DNA from: Blepharisma japonicum
Lineage: Eukaryota > Ciliophora > Heterotrichea > Heterotrichida > Blepharismidae
NCBI GenBank assembly: GCA_949751835.1
Contig: CATKHK010000076.1
Location: forward strand, 1 to 64,000
DNA length: 64,000 nucleotides
Direction: 5' to 3'
Made by a program: the position numbers and the translations under genes. This document shows, piece after piece, positions 32,707 to 43,779 of this stretch. Numbering within the stretch: position 1 is the first letter of the stretch; each line of letters starts with the position of its first letter. Below the pieces are notes generated by a model. It saw only the letters and a program-made list of their open reading frames with translations. It was not told where the DNA came from and ran no database searches.

Positions 32707-34203
32707 TTAAATGATGGGAAAATCAGTGAAATGTAGAATGGGAAGAGTTATGCATAGGATAGTGGAAAATAGATTGATGGTATGATCTAAGGCTGAGTAT
32801 TTTGGCTGATCTTAGCACTGGAGTTTTATATCAATAAAATTTGAAATGGTTTTTAATAGCTAGGAAGAAGCTAGGTAAGCTTTAAAAACTTCATTTATGA
32901 TATCTGCTTATTAGTTGGCTTTATAATTAATAATCATAAAAGTGTATGAGAATCCTGCCAGGATTTTTTTATCTGAGAATTATTGATAAAAGAAGTGCTT
33001 AGAATTTTAGCTTATTCATCCGCAAAATCAATGATATTATATAAATCTTTAGCCTAGAAGCGTTTAGTTACAGAATGGACTTTATTGATTGACGAAGATA
33101 TATCTGTTTAGAAAAATTAGAAAGACCTCAATTGCGAAACTAAAGATTTTATCGGTTCTCTAAACATATTATTCCTAAATGGGAAAACTGCTCTACTTTC
33201 TAACTTTGCGTAGAGATAAGAAAGGGCAATCGCAAGAAGCTTAAGCGAATGCAGATAATAGAGATCCACTGGAAAATCAAAAATGAAGATTGAGCGAAAA
33301 GTCAAATTCTAATTTGGGAAATCTTTAGTGAATATATAATGTAAGAAATGATTATAAATAATTTAGTCAAATCTTTAGTGCTTTCTTTGCTAAACTATCT
33401 TGAAAGTTGCTCAAAAAGAAAAATTTTACTGCAAAAAAATTGAACAGTCAAAAATATTTAATACTTTTGTCTATTTTATCATTTTTTATAAAACTAGATA
33501 AGGCTATTAAATTTAATATATGCAGATCTTTTTAACTTCAAGCTTTAGTTTATTAATCATTTGTCTAGTAAGGATGAGGAAGGATTCATCGCTGTCTTTT
33601 GAGCCACTCATTTAAAGTTTATTTAATTCCCCCATTCTTATTAATCAAAAATACACCTAAAACCAGAGCAATTATTCAAATGCTTCTTATACTTAATGTA
33701 ATAGAATTCATTGATTCATCTTGGAATTGATTATCAAATGTACTATTTTACTAATTAGTTCACTCTCTTAGATCTGTTTAATTCATTCATCATTTTCTAA
33801 GTAGTTTATTATTTAGAATCATAGCGAGTTTTCATTTCTTCATAATTCCCAGAAGGTTTACATGCCTTTTCATTCATGTTGATCTGTATCAAACTCTTGG
33901 GTTATGAAGCCTAAAACTTCATCATTTTTTATTATGATTATTTGAGAGTAAAGATTTAAAAAGATTACAATTACCCTTAATTCGATACGAAAAATGAGAA
34001 GATGCAATAAAATAATTCTTAAAGAATTAATACAATAATTTTACTAATTTTTTAATTTAAGAAAAGCAGAAAGACCTCAAACACTCAAGCTAAAAGATAT
34101 TTTGGATTCTTTAAACATCTTGAACCTAGAATGGGAAAACTGCTCTGTTTACTATGAGCTTTGCGCAGAGAGAGAAAGGGAAATTGGGAGAAACTTAGAT
34201 CGG
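32707..34203. other. Long AT-rich intergenic region with a gene relic
   Basis: About 1.5 kb between divergent genes. It holds the decayed partial copy at 33110-33333 and otherwise AT-rich sequence with no open frame. The part from 34048 on is an open frame joined to the next gene. Confidence 0.6.
33110..33333 (+). pseudogene. Decayed partial copy of the neighbouring coiled-coil gene
   Basis: About 220 bases align with 34069-34290, the 5' part of the downstream coiled-coil gene: both share GAAAGACCTCAA, then ATGGGAAAACTGCTCT and a stretch ending GGGAAAT. The copy has in-frame stops and small indels in every frame. It begins after a 15-base string, GTTTAGAAAAATTAG, that fits the local intron pattern except for its GTT start, preceded by a short frame from ATG 33075. 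The parent gene has no match to this upstream part. Confidence 0.8.
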
Positions 34204-35292
34204 ATGCAGGAAGTAATGAAATCTGCAGGAAATATGAAAAAACGAAGGTTGAGTGAAAAGATTAGCTCTGATCTTGGGGAAATTATAAACTCATACCCGA
34301 ATATTCAAACTCTGCAAAATGAAAACAAAGGCCTCATCGGCATAAACGAACAGTTGAAAAAAGAAATTTGCATTAAAGACGTCACAATTGAACAACTAAA
34401 AGGAGAATTACACATCAAGGAAGAATTTTTAAAGAATTTTTCAGAAGAAAAGCAATCTCTTCTCGATATAAATTCAAAACTTATTCATGATGCAGTTGAA
34501 GCCAATGAGATTGCAAATATGGCCAAAAATGAAAACGTTTATAATCTCCTTAAGAACTCTGCTGATCTCAAAAAAAAGTTCCACCAATTAGTTGAACAAT
34601 CGCAGTCTCAAATCAAAGAAATGCAATTGAAAGATCAGGGAATTGATGTGTTGAAAAGTGAGGTTAACGAGTGTAATAAAAAAATCGAAGAATTAAACAA
34701 AAACTATCAACAAGAAATAGATTTATTGAAAAAGGAAAACTCAGAACTCAAAGAGTCGATGTTGAAATTGCAAGACGATTTCAAGGGAATGAGCAAAATG
34801 ATTCGTAAACTTAGAGCCACTATGAAAGAAGTTGTCCAAAAAGCAGGATCTGAAAGTATTGCGACAAAAAGAGAAGAAAAAACTAATCGAAACATCAGGG
34901 TTTCAATTGCTCACAGAGAAGCTATCATTGGGATAAAAAATGAAATAGTGAGAAAAATTGGTGAAACAGTGGGAATGCAATTTAATGATTTTAAAGATGT
35001 CCTGCTTGCTAAGTGGTCAAATGAAATTACTCAAGAGCTGATTGATCAAATTACGTATCAAGTGATCGCTAAATATCATATCTCAGAGGAAAACTGGCAA
35101 TATCTAATAAAGCAAAAATCAGATATAAATTCATATGTTTATGGAGGTCTAGCAATGAAAGCAAGCGAAATCGTTGAAACTTTTGACAAGATCAAGGATA
35201 ATAGAAGAAAAAACACCATCCTCTTGCAGTATTATTTCAATATTGAGCAAGATTTACTTGAGCGCTATCCAGAGATAATCCTAAGAACTTAA
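34204..35292 (+). CDS. Coiled-coil protein, start uncertain
   Basis: From the first in-frame ATG (34204) the protein has 362 residues. It is nearly all coiled coil to about residue 250 (ENKGLIGINEQLKKEI, INSKLIHDAVEANEIANM, NEKNYQQ-like heptads) followed by a more compact helical domain (HREAIIGIKNEIVRKIG, ITYQVIAKYHISEENWQYL). The frame is open back to 34048 with no ATG, and the region between is similar to the decayed upstream copy, so an earlier non-ATG start, a lost first exon or a broken first intron are possible. No TGA and no intron within. Family unknown; centrosomal or cytoskeletal roles are common for such proteins. Confidence 0.7.
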   Translation: MQEVMKSAGNMKKRRLSEKISSDLGEIINSYPNIQTLQNENKGLIGINEQLKKEICIKDVTIEQLKGELHIKEEFLKNFSEEKQSLLDINSKLIHDAVEANEIANMAKNENVYNLLKNSADLKKKFHQLVEQSQSQIKEMQLKDQGIDVLKSEVNECNKKIEELNKNYQQEIDLLKKENSELKESMLKLQDDFKGMSKMIRKLRATMKEVVQKAGSESIATKREEKTNRNIRVSIAHREAIIGIKNEIVRKIGETVGMQFNDFKDVLLAKWSNEITQELIDQITYQVIAKYHISEENWQYLIKQKSDINSYVYGGLAMKASEIVETFDKIKDNRRKNTILLQYYFNIEQDLLERYPEIILRT

Positions 35293-35494
35293 ATTCAATA
35301 TTCTTCCAATCCCTTGGTTCTTTAATAGTCTTAAAATGTTCAATACCTCTCGACATCTTAAATGTATAAGAACTCTCAGCAATTTTAACTCTTTTATGAT
35401 TCAATTTAAAAGCGTTAGATAAAATCAGTATTCTTTACTAGTTTAATTATTATTTCAGATAATTGAAGAGAGTCTCTTAGGCATAATGAATATT

Positions 35495-37567
35495 TTAATT
35501 ATTATTTTTCTTATTCTTAGGCTGTTTTTGAGGAGGAAGCCTGACTACTTTTAATGTTGGAAAATCTTCATCATATGACTTTGTGCTAACTTTACGCTCG
35601 ATTCCCTTAACAATTTTCTCTCTTTTTACTTCATCCTCAATAGCATTTCTTATCTCTATAACAGCTTGATTTAATTGGTTCCTTGGAATAATTTCATAGC
35701 ATGCATTTACAAACTCTTTTTCAGAAATTGTTCCTTCATTATAAAGCTTCAGCTTTTCTTTGATCTCTACAATAAAATTTTGTGTAACAGGCTTTGGAGC
35801 AGGAGGCTTTGGAGTTAGCAGAGAAGGATATTCAGATTCATAATGCAATGATTGCAATTCAGTTTCCAGAAGCTGGAAAATTTCTTGCAGCTTTGCTTGG
35901 TTTTTTACTTTTTCTCTTATAATGTTTTTCGCTTCATTTATTTCATTTCTTGGGACAAACTCAAGCATACTTTTAACGAAGAGTTTGGTATTAATGAGAT
36001 TATTATTAAGGATCACAACGTTTGCTGTCAAAGTCTTAGAGTAGTGATCCTCTGCAGCTTTTGCATTTGGTTCATTAACTAGTGATGGAAACTCTATTAA
36101 AGAAGAGCCATTGTTTTTTGCTTTTTCATTGCCTTTTTGATTATTTTTTTGTGGAATAACTTTTGTTTCTTCAGGTTCTTTCCTTGCTTTTGGCCTATAT
36201 CCAGTATTTTGTAGGATGTGAATTAGTTTTTCGCATAAAGAGTTTGATACAATATTAGCTCTAAGCAGTGAAATGAATTGGGAGTCAACATTAATACTTT
36301 CTTCATTGCAAAATGTCAAAAAATCTTCAGGAGTGGCTTCTCTTTTGTTTAGTTTTGTGATTTCTTCTAGAAGTCTATTTGACTGCTTGGAGTCTTCTTT
36401 AGCTTTTTTCTTTGGAGGACTTTGCTTCTGCTCTTCAATGGGCTTTAAACTAATTGGATGAACAGGCTGATTTGGATTAACTTTTGGAGCTGGCAATAAA
36501 GGATTTGGAACAGGGTTAGCCACATAAACTTTTGCCTTTGGAGCCTTTTGCTTACTTAAGCTTGAATTTGAATAGTCGACCCTTTGTACATCATTTGGGG
36601 ACTTTGATAAAGAGAGTGCAGGAAAATCGTTATTGTTTGGTTTTGGCTTCTGTTTTTTATTATATGAGGGAACAGTTGGCTCGGGTGGTGCAGGTGCTAA
36701 GGCAGGGAAATTTGAATCTCTTTCTTCTCGATTCATACTTGGCACAGAAAAGGTTTTCTCACTAGTATCGTTTATTGCAGGGACAAACTTGTCAGGCTCA
36801 TCATTGAATCTAAAGCCAACAGAAATCGCTGGCTGAAGTGAAGGATGCAATTCTCTATAATGATCCCTTAAATCCTCATATGTCATAAAAACTATATGCC
36901 TAGTTTCTCTACACATTTCTACTTCACATAGATAATGAGCTTGCCTATAATGTTTTTCAATAGTTTCATAATCACCAAACGCTGGTCTAACTTCTATAGG
37001 GCAAAGCTCACAAAAATAATGCTTTTCTCTGATGTGTTTCAGTAATTCTCGGTCATCATACAAAAATTGTGGACAAAGCTGACACTTTATATGGACGCTT
37101 TCTTTGTGTTGGGTTAGTGCTGTGTCATTGTATAAGGTCTGCTCTGCAGGAAACATTTTATTATGATTCATACAGAGCTCACAAAAAAATACGCCATGGG
37201 ACTGGATCATGTGATACCTGAACTTCTCAATTGATTTAATTTCGCAAAAGCAAAATCGGCAAATCAATTTTCTGAAATTTGTGAGCCTAATCATTTCTGT
37301 TGCGTCTTGAACAAACATACCAGTTTTGAAATCTTGTTCGAAGCCTTTTGGGCCTACATCTCCCCACATTTGCTTGGATAAATTTTCGTAATCAATACTC
37401 TGGTCAGAGACGACGAAAATTTTATCAGATGAATGACGGCACACAGGGCATCTTGTGTCACTTAGTAGGGATCTCATTCGGAATCAGCAAAGAGAGCATA
37501 CAGATTTGTGATTGCATTCAGGAACACCGACATAGAGTGACCTTTCAAAGCAAAGGACGCACTCCAT
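35495..37567 (-). CDS. ZNF598: ZNF598/Hel2-type RING and C2H2 ribosome-collision E3 ligase
   Basis: A 690-residue protein. The RING finger begins at residue 2 (ECVLCFERS, CNHKSVCSLCWFRMR, CPVCR), with a TGA-encoded Trp at residue 30. Then a run of C2H2-type fingers between about residues 100 and 245 (ICRFCFCEI, FFCELCMNHN, KCQLCPQFL, YFCELCPIE, YLCEVEMC), as in ZNF598 and yeast Hel2. The middle is Pro/Lys-rich, and three repeated helical segments near the C-terminus contain PRNEINEAKNIIREK and PRNQLNQAVIEI. The family recognises collided ribosomes and ubiquitinates small-subunit proteins to start quality control. The gene is the first of five on the minus strand; its start is 76 bases from the stop of the EF-hand gene. 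Confidence 0.88.
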
Positions 37568-37643
37568 ATTAATGAAATTTATATAGCCTTATTAGCTTTC
37601 ACCAGATTTTTACAATTTATGATGTCATAATAACTTACAAAAT

Positions 37644-39650
37644 TTATATATTTATAACTTTGCTAGGATTTTCTGGAGATTTCTCAAGAAATGAAATACA
37701 CTTTCGAGGAAGTTCACTTTTCGGAGTCATTAATGCTCCAATGAATTCCTATGTGAATCTTACATCAATAAATAATGACCTTGGAATTAATTCACAAAAG
37801 AGAGCAAAATCTATATTGTCTAATAGCTTATGCCTTTTTCCAAAAATACTTGAAAGGAATTCATTAACTAGGCTGCATATATCTTACATTTGGCACTCAT
37901 CATAAATTGGAGTGTTTTGAGGTAGAGACTCAGACATATCATTAATCTCATCACATGTGAGTATCCCATCCATATTTCTATCATACAAATCAAAAGCAAA
38001 TTTATTCTGATCTATACTATTTCCTTTGAAAATTTCATTAATTTTTGATAAAAAGCTCATTTTCGTAATATCAGTTCGATTTTTACCTGCCAAGATTCCA
38101 TAGAATAGCTTTGATACGTAATCGCATTTAAAGCCAAAAATTGTGGGCCACACTTCAATAGTCGATTTCAGAGAAATCATTTTTTCTTTACGAAATAAAG
38201 GACATTTCAGCATTTCGAATTTCTCCAGCACCATTTCGCTTTCTGCCAATTCAAATTTATGCATCAGCTCATCTAGATCTAAATAATATTGGTATCTTGG
38301 GTCCGATTTATAGGAATCTTTTAACTCTTCTTGATAGCGAATATCATATACAATGTCTTGGCTCAGTCTTCTTGTATGGCATGAAGACTCAGGCTTTAAT
38401 AAGGAAGAATTGATATTATAGCCTGTCAAATAATATATGATGTCTTGAAAAATCTGAGGCTTTCCGATGAAGCCTATTTTTAAAAAATCTTCAACAGTAA
38501 GAGCTTCAGGCTTTGTAGGATGGACATAAGGCACCCTTTTGGCTTCTTCATCTCCACTTGAAGCAGTACTGTGCCTCCTTATATGTGTTTTAGGTATTTT
38601 TTGGTTGTGGCCTTTTCTTGATTGTTTGTTGACCATTGATTCTCTTATCCTAACAATATCTTGATCATATAGATTACTACAATCTAAAGAAATTGCATAA
38701 TAGGCGTCATGAGTGCATATATATTTATCTTTGTTGAAATCAAAAAGCTCAAAGCAAAATTTCAAAATTTTGTTGTCATTGGAATTTATGAACTTTTCTA
38801 TTATCGAAGTTCAAGAATCAAAATTTTGATTTCCTTCGATCACAATTGCTTTTGCTATTACTTCAACCATTTCTTGAGGATATCGCTTCAATAGCCACTC
38901 CTTCAAAGCTTCATTAGTAACTCTTTGATCTCGATGAGAGCTTTCTTGTGTTTTTGATATTTTTAAAAAAATCTCATATAGTTCTTTGCTGGTTTTGTCC
39001 AACGGGTACTTATATACTTTTATTCTTAATGTCGAAGAGCGTCGCGAATTGGAACTTGCTCTTGATGCTGACCCTCTTCGGCTGTGCTTTATACTTTTCA
39101 AAGAATTTTGGCTTGTACTATTATCCTGCTTCACCTGAGGAGTCTTCAGTATCATATCTAGCACATTAATTTTCCCATCACTATCAGGCAACTTTTTATA
39201 AGCGTTAACAGAATGAACCTCAATACTTTTCAGTCTGCTTGGTTCCTTTAAATTAAAAGACATTCTGCTCGTGTTTATAGGAGTATTTATCTTCGTTAAA
39301 ATGTCTTGCTTGATAGCTTGCTCCTTAAATTGTTTATATATCTCAGGATGTTTCAGCAGACCTAATAAAAACTTCTGATAGAACAATAAAGTCTTATCAA
39401 TTGGAGGGAGAGTTAAAGACTCCCTCGGTGAAATTAAAGGATTATAGTGCTTTCCAATTAGCTGCGTTTTGTTATGAATTCTTGATTTTCCTGATGTCAT
39501 ATATGGGATTTCGTCATCATCTATAACTTCAAGAGGGTCTTCAGCGATATCCGTTAGTTTTCTAATTTTGCAGATTGGCTGGGAAACTTCAGGGACTTCT
39601 GTATTCAAAATTTGGATCTTTGGTGGCTTTTTCAGATTTAAATCTTCCAT
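37644..39650 (-). CDS. EF-hand protein with two C-terminal micro-introns
   Basis: A 658-residue protein. The N-terminal 270 residues are basic and Ser-rich (HSRRGSASRASSNSRRSS) with a helical segment. Two EF-hands follow, one with FDFNKDKYICTHD near residue 300 and one with LYDRNMDGILTCDEI near 570; calcium ligands Asp, Asn and Asp are visible in both loops. A TGA Trp at 38811-38813 joins two frames. The 3' end carries two 15-nt introns (37873-37887 and 37749-37763); without splicing the protein ends at NTPIYDECQM, with splicing it adds about 70 residues beginning ILVNEFLSSIFGKRHK. Start ATG at 39650 is the first in frame; upstream only TTG. Role unknown; probably a calcium sensor. Confidence 0.82.
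37749..37763 (-). other. 15-nt intron, last one of the EF-hand gene
   Basis: GTAAGATTCACATAG, phase 0, ending in a TAG. Both introns are needed to reach the TAA at 37644-37646. A at position 10. Confidence 0.78.
37873..37887 (-). other. 15-nt intron near the 3' end of the EF-hand gene
   Basis: GTAAGATATATGCAG, phase 2. It contains the TAA that would otherwise end the protein. A at position 10. Confidence 0.8.
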
Positions 39651-39703
39651 AAATATTAATTTTGAGTCTATTAGATCCCTATGAAAATGAACCAATAATT
39701 AGA

Positions 39704-39940
39704 TTAATCTTGCTTCACATATAGGACATTATTGCACCTGACTAAAATTTCCCCCAGAAGTCCTTTGTTTTCTCCTGCAATCCACTCAAAGGCATTTTGT
39801 AATTGCAAATTCAGATACTTGTCATAGGCGAGTAAAATCCCCCTGTATTCGGTTCCCCATTTCAGCTTCACGACCACAGGGTGTCCAATGCACTCAGCCA
39901 AAAATGGTTTTGGGTTCAGAGTTTCTGGGATTGCACTCAT
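39704..39940 (-). CDS. SNRPF: Sm protein F (spliceosomal snRNP core)
   Basis: A 78-residue protein that aligns end to end with Sm[38 protein letters not shown] (Sm1 motif), then [15 protein letters not shown] (Sm2 motif with the RCNNVLY signature). SmF is one of seven proteins forming the ring around U1, U2, U4 and U5 snRNAs. The gene has no intron, and sits 53 bases from the EF-hand gene's start and 46 from the kinase stop, in the same direction. In an organism that splices 15-nt introns, its core splicing proteins look ordinary. Confidence 0.95.
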   Translation of the reverse strand: MSAIPETLNPKPFLAECIGHPVVVKLKWGTEYRGILLAYDKYLNLQLQNAFEWIAGENKGLLGEILVRCNNVLYVKQD

Positions 39941-39986
39941 AATTAAAAATTATTAATTCATGGCTATATCACAAATAATTAATAGG

Positions 39987-42164
39987 TTATCTCAAAAGAT
40001 CCTCTTCTTTATCACCAATTCTATTGAGGATCGTTGCTAAGGCATTTTTCAAGCCTATTTTAACATCTCTCATTGTTGGTCTTCTGTCAGGTGCTTCACT
40101 CCATGTTTCTCTCATAAGAGACACGAATCTTGGGAAGTTTCTTTCAACATCTTCTTGCACCCTTGGCTTTCTTAATTTTTTCTTTAATTCTTGATAAAAT
40201 TCTTTTTTCTCAAGCTTGTGTCCTTTCATTTTTTCTAAATAATCAAATGGTGCTCTTCCATGGCTGACAAAATACATGCTCATGCCAAACGACCAAACAT
40301 CAGCTTTCATTCCTGGGTTTTCTCCTTTAATTTGTTCAGGAGAGCAGTAAAGGAGCGTGAACCCTGGCTTGAATGATTTTCCTTCTTCAAGATGTTCACT
40401 CATACCAAAATCAGCAAGTTTTACTGTGTTTTCCTCGTTTAAAAACATATTATGAGGCTTGATATCAAAGTGGCAAATCTGTTTTGAATGCATGAACTCC
40501 AAGCCTAAGCTTGCTCCAAATAGCATTTCAATGCGCTCTTTCATACTTATCGTAGGACTCTTTTTAACATAAGTGTTAAGCCCACCGTTTTTGCAGTATT
40601 CAAGAACTAGACCCAATTTTTTGTCATACTCAACCACACCATATACCTTGACTATATTTTCATGTGGAAGGCATTTCATCATTTGAAGCTCTTTCGCAAT
40701 TCTTCGCTTTGCTTTGGATTCTGACTCTTTTACTTCTCTTGGGAACTTTATAGCAACTTCTTGCCCATGGAGTTCATTTTTATAGACATCTCCAAAGCCA
40801 CCATGGCCAATAATATTTTCATCAGCCAACAATTCTTTATTTTTGAAATTTTGGGGAGGGATCATATCCTGGGTATTTATTTGGTATTTCACATGACATC
40901 TATCTGATATCACTTGGCATAGCAGCGAGTTCAGCTCTTTTGACATCTTAATGTCATACTCCTTTGCACTTGGAGAGTTTTCTGATCGCTTATTAGCTAT
41001 TTTAGAAATATCTTTTGGGATGAACTGGAATTTTATCTTTCCAGGCTCGATTTCCTGAACTGAAATGTAGTTACTAGGAAAACTGATAAATTCCAAGTTC
41101 TGCTCATACATTTCTTTTAATGTATGCTTGATTTTATCCAGAAGCCCTCTATCAAACTCTGCGATTTCTAAAAACTTTTTAAGGGTGGAAGATTGGTAGC
41201 CTTCATATACGTATCCTTTTTCATTTCTACTCAAGTTTTGAAAGTCAAAGCTGTTACGAAGAATTTCGTTTGTTCTTATGAATTCTAATAATTCTCTTTC
41301 TTTTTCAAGGGTGTCGTTATCCCGCCTGCTAGAGCTTGAGTCTGAGTCGAGCACGCTACTATTATCTTCAGCTTGTCCAGATGAGTCAGATTCTGAGTCT
41401 GAGCCTTCTTCTCGTTTAGAGTCTTTATCATTTTCTCGCTTTTGTTCTCTTTCTTGGGCAGGATTGGCATTAGGTATCTTGCCTCTTCTTTCACTTTGTA
41501 TGACAAATTGTCTGGGCTCCACTGGCACCCCTTTTTGGTAGCAGTCAATTATTGACACAAGCCCAAAAGCGTAAGTTTTATATGAAGCAATTGATTTCAT
41601 TAAATGCTCTTTTACCAGGTTTCCTAAGCACTGAGGATCTAAAGAGTAGTAATAAGCTTTACTCTCAAAGACTAAGTATTTTTTTTCCTGACTTATATTA
41701 AAGCACCCGATCTGCATTCCATAATTTGATATTGTGATAAACTCTAATGCATATATCATCAAGTTTTCATCTGTAAATCTGAAGCTTTCATTATTTATCG
41801 TAAAAATCACTCTTACACAAAAGGTTTTTTCAGAAATTTCAATTACAAGGGGGAAAGTGCGTCATCTTTCACCAGTGCTTTGGCCTTGGTTCGTTATTGC
41901 GAACATAATGCTGAATTTTTTTTCGCTTTGATTTGTGCGATATCTCTGAAAGCCTAACTCTCTGACACTTGCTATTGTTATTTGGATCATATCGGCCATG
42001 CTTTGGGAATGATTGGGTACTGGGGCTGGTGAAGGATTTTGACCGGCTTGGTTTGGATGCTGGTTTCCCGGGCGGGAAGGTGCGCTGAATTGATCTTGAT
42101 TTCTAGACTGCACTGGAGAATTTCGAGGTTTTGATGGGTCTGATTCTGACGGTAAATTGGACAT
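39987..42164 (-). CDS. Protein kinase with atypical HFD catalytic motif
   Basis: A 725-residue protein. The first 60 residues are Pro/Gln/Asn-rich; residues 60-220 are globular with no domain I can name; an acidic Ser/Asp-rich linker (about 245-285) precedes helices, and the kinase domain fills about 455-710. It has the Gly loop GHGGFGDVY, Lys473 in VAIKF, Asp585 in the ADFG motif, SPEQ in place of APE and ADVWSFG. The catalytic loop reads HFDIKPHN, with Phe instead of the Arg of HRD, so it belongs among kinases that need no activation-loop phosphorylation. Closest pattern is the Ser/Thr tyrosine-kinase-like group. TGA at 41862-41864 is Trp and joins two frames. Confidence 0.85.
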
Positions 42165-42390
42165 TTAAAGAAATTTTATAACTATTTTTTACAATCAGCG
42201 GGGTTCTATTATTTAATTTTAAGGCATTTGACAAAGAAAATAAAAAATCGACAAGATTATAATGGATTAGCTAAATATAGGAAATTTATAAAAATTCTAC
42301 TAATTTGGTTGAGAAAATGGAAAAAACAATTGGCAAAGGCCATATATAAGTAATTATTATAGATTAGATAATGTTAGCATGTGCACAAAA

Positions 42391-43779
42391 TTATTTTGGA
42401 GATGATGTAAAGGCTTCTAGAATTTCATCAGGGATAAAGGCATCATGAGGAGCCAGCAGCTTCATGAATTCAGGTAAATCTATCTTATTGTTATTATCTG
42501 AGTCATATTCTTTAAATAATTGCTCTATAGTCGAGCTTCCCATGTATTCTCGAAATTCAGACCTGAGCTCCTGGAAATCTATTGTTCCGTCACGATTTTT
42601 ATCAATTTTTTCAAACAGACGCCTATAAGTATTAGCTGTCTCATAAGAGACTTTTTTCTTAACTCGATTGATATTGGCTCTTATGTTTGGTAATGGTGTA
42701 TGGTCTTTAGTTATTCACCTGAGCATTCTTTTTATTTGATTTTCATCAGAAGATCTGCAAGCAATACTAAGTAGATCTCTAAAAGTAAGCTCATTTTTTA
42801 TTTCAGCTCTAGCATCTGATTTTAGGTCTTCTACTAATTCTTTGTATCCTTCATGCCTAGAAAGCTCTTCTATGAGTTCTAAGTGAAAATTACTGTCAAA
42901 CGTGACTTTTCCTGACTGTTCGGCTCTCTGAAAAGCTGAATGCAAGCTCTCAATATAGTCTCGAGTATAAAGAGTGCTTTGGTTAGCTCGGACAAAGAAT
43001 TTTCTTTTCCTTGGGCTGTTCGAATTACCATGAACTTTCATTGTATTGATACTTTTCAGTTTTATTTTTTCTGAAATATCATATGATGCACTTTGTCTTG
43101 ATCTGTGAGGTGATTTCTGGCTTTCAGTCTTTGAATTTTTTGATAAATTGGACATTGGCTTAATAGTGTTGCTTCTCAATGGATGAGGAGGCTCATTGGT
43201 TTGAAGTAGCTCTTGGATTTCTTGGTTCATCCCAACTCAAGCAATAAGATCATCATAAGAAATTTTATTATTCGAAAACCTGTCTGCCCATGTAAAAACA
43301 TGAGCTGAAATGGCCTCAATTTCTTGATTAGTTGCATATGGACTCTTAGTGACACAAGCCACACCCCTTAGAAAGGATCGGCACATCACATCCATTTCAT
43401 CCTTGGAAATGACTTTATTGCCATCGAAGTCAAACATGAAAAGGGCTATTTTAACTTTTTCCTTCCATGAAATAGCTGCATAAATGACAATGACAGCCAT
43501 AACTTCCATGACATTGATTTTTCCTTTATTGCTGAATAGTCTCAAAATTTCAAATTCCATTCCCTCAGCATTTGTTGACCTAAAAATAATTCGAAGTCCT
43601 CCAATATTTGTGATAAAATCTCCAGGTTTTTGAATGCTAGTAAATTTATGAAAAGCTTGGAGGATTTCTTCTTTTGTTCCTGAGTAGAGTTTACATTTAG
43701 TTAGCATGCTGGCCAAAAAGTCTACTGGTCTTTGGAGATTCAAAATTGTGCTTCCTCCGGATGACAGAAATGAGCCCAT
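42391..43779 (-). CDS. N-myristoylated EF-hand protein
   Basis: A 462-residue protein. The N-terminus MGSFLSSGG fits the myristoylation consensus (Gly2, Ser6). A first calcium-binding half around residues 110-180 includes the loop DFDGNKVISKDEM; a basic Ser-rich linker (about 185-270) separates it from the second half, where the last 110 residues carry two clear EF-hands, DKNRDGTIDFQEL and DSDNNNKIDLPEF. The two TGA codons at 43237-43239 and 42715-42717 are read as Trp and each would otherwise cut the frame. Resembles calcineurin B, NCS or CBL-type sensors in general layout, but the long linker is unusual. Likely membrane-linked calcium sensor. Confidence 0.85.

Noticed and set aside
33117-33305. 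Minus-strand ORF of 62 codons
   Set aside because: It is antisense to the decayed copy of the coiled-coil gene; no protein character of its own.
34031-34071. AT-AG type intron before the coiled-coil gene
   Set aside because: Only a resemblance to the decayed copy supports it and no upstream ATG exon is seen, so it is kept as an open question, not annotated.
37660-37905. Plus-strand ORF of 81 codons next to the EF-hand gene
   Set aside because: It starts at a non-ATG codon and lies antisense to the spliced 3' end of the EF-hand gene, which explains the sequence better.
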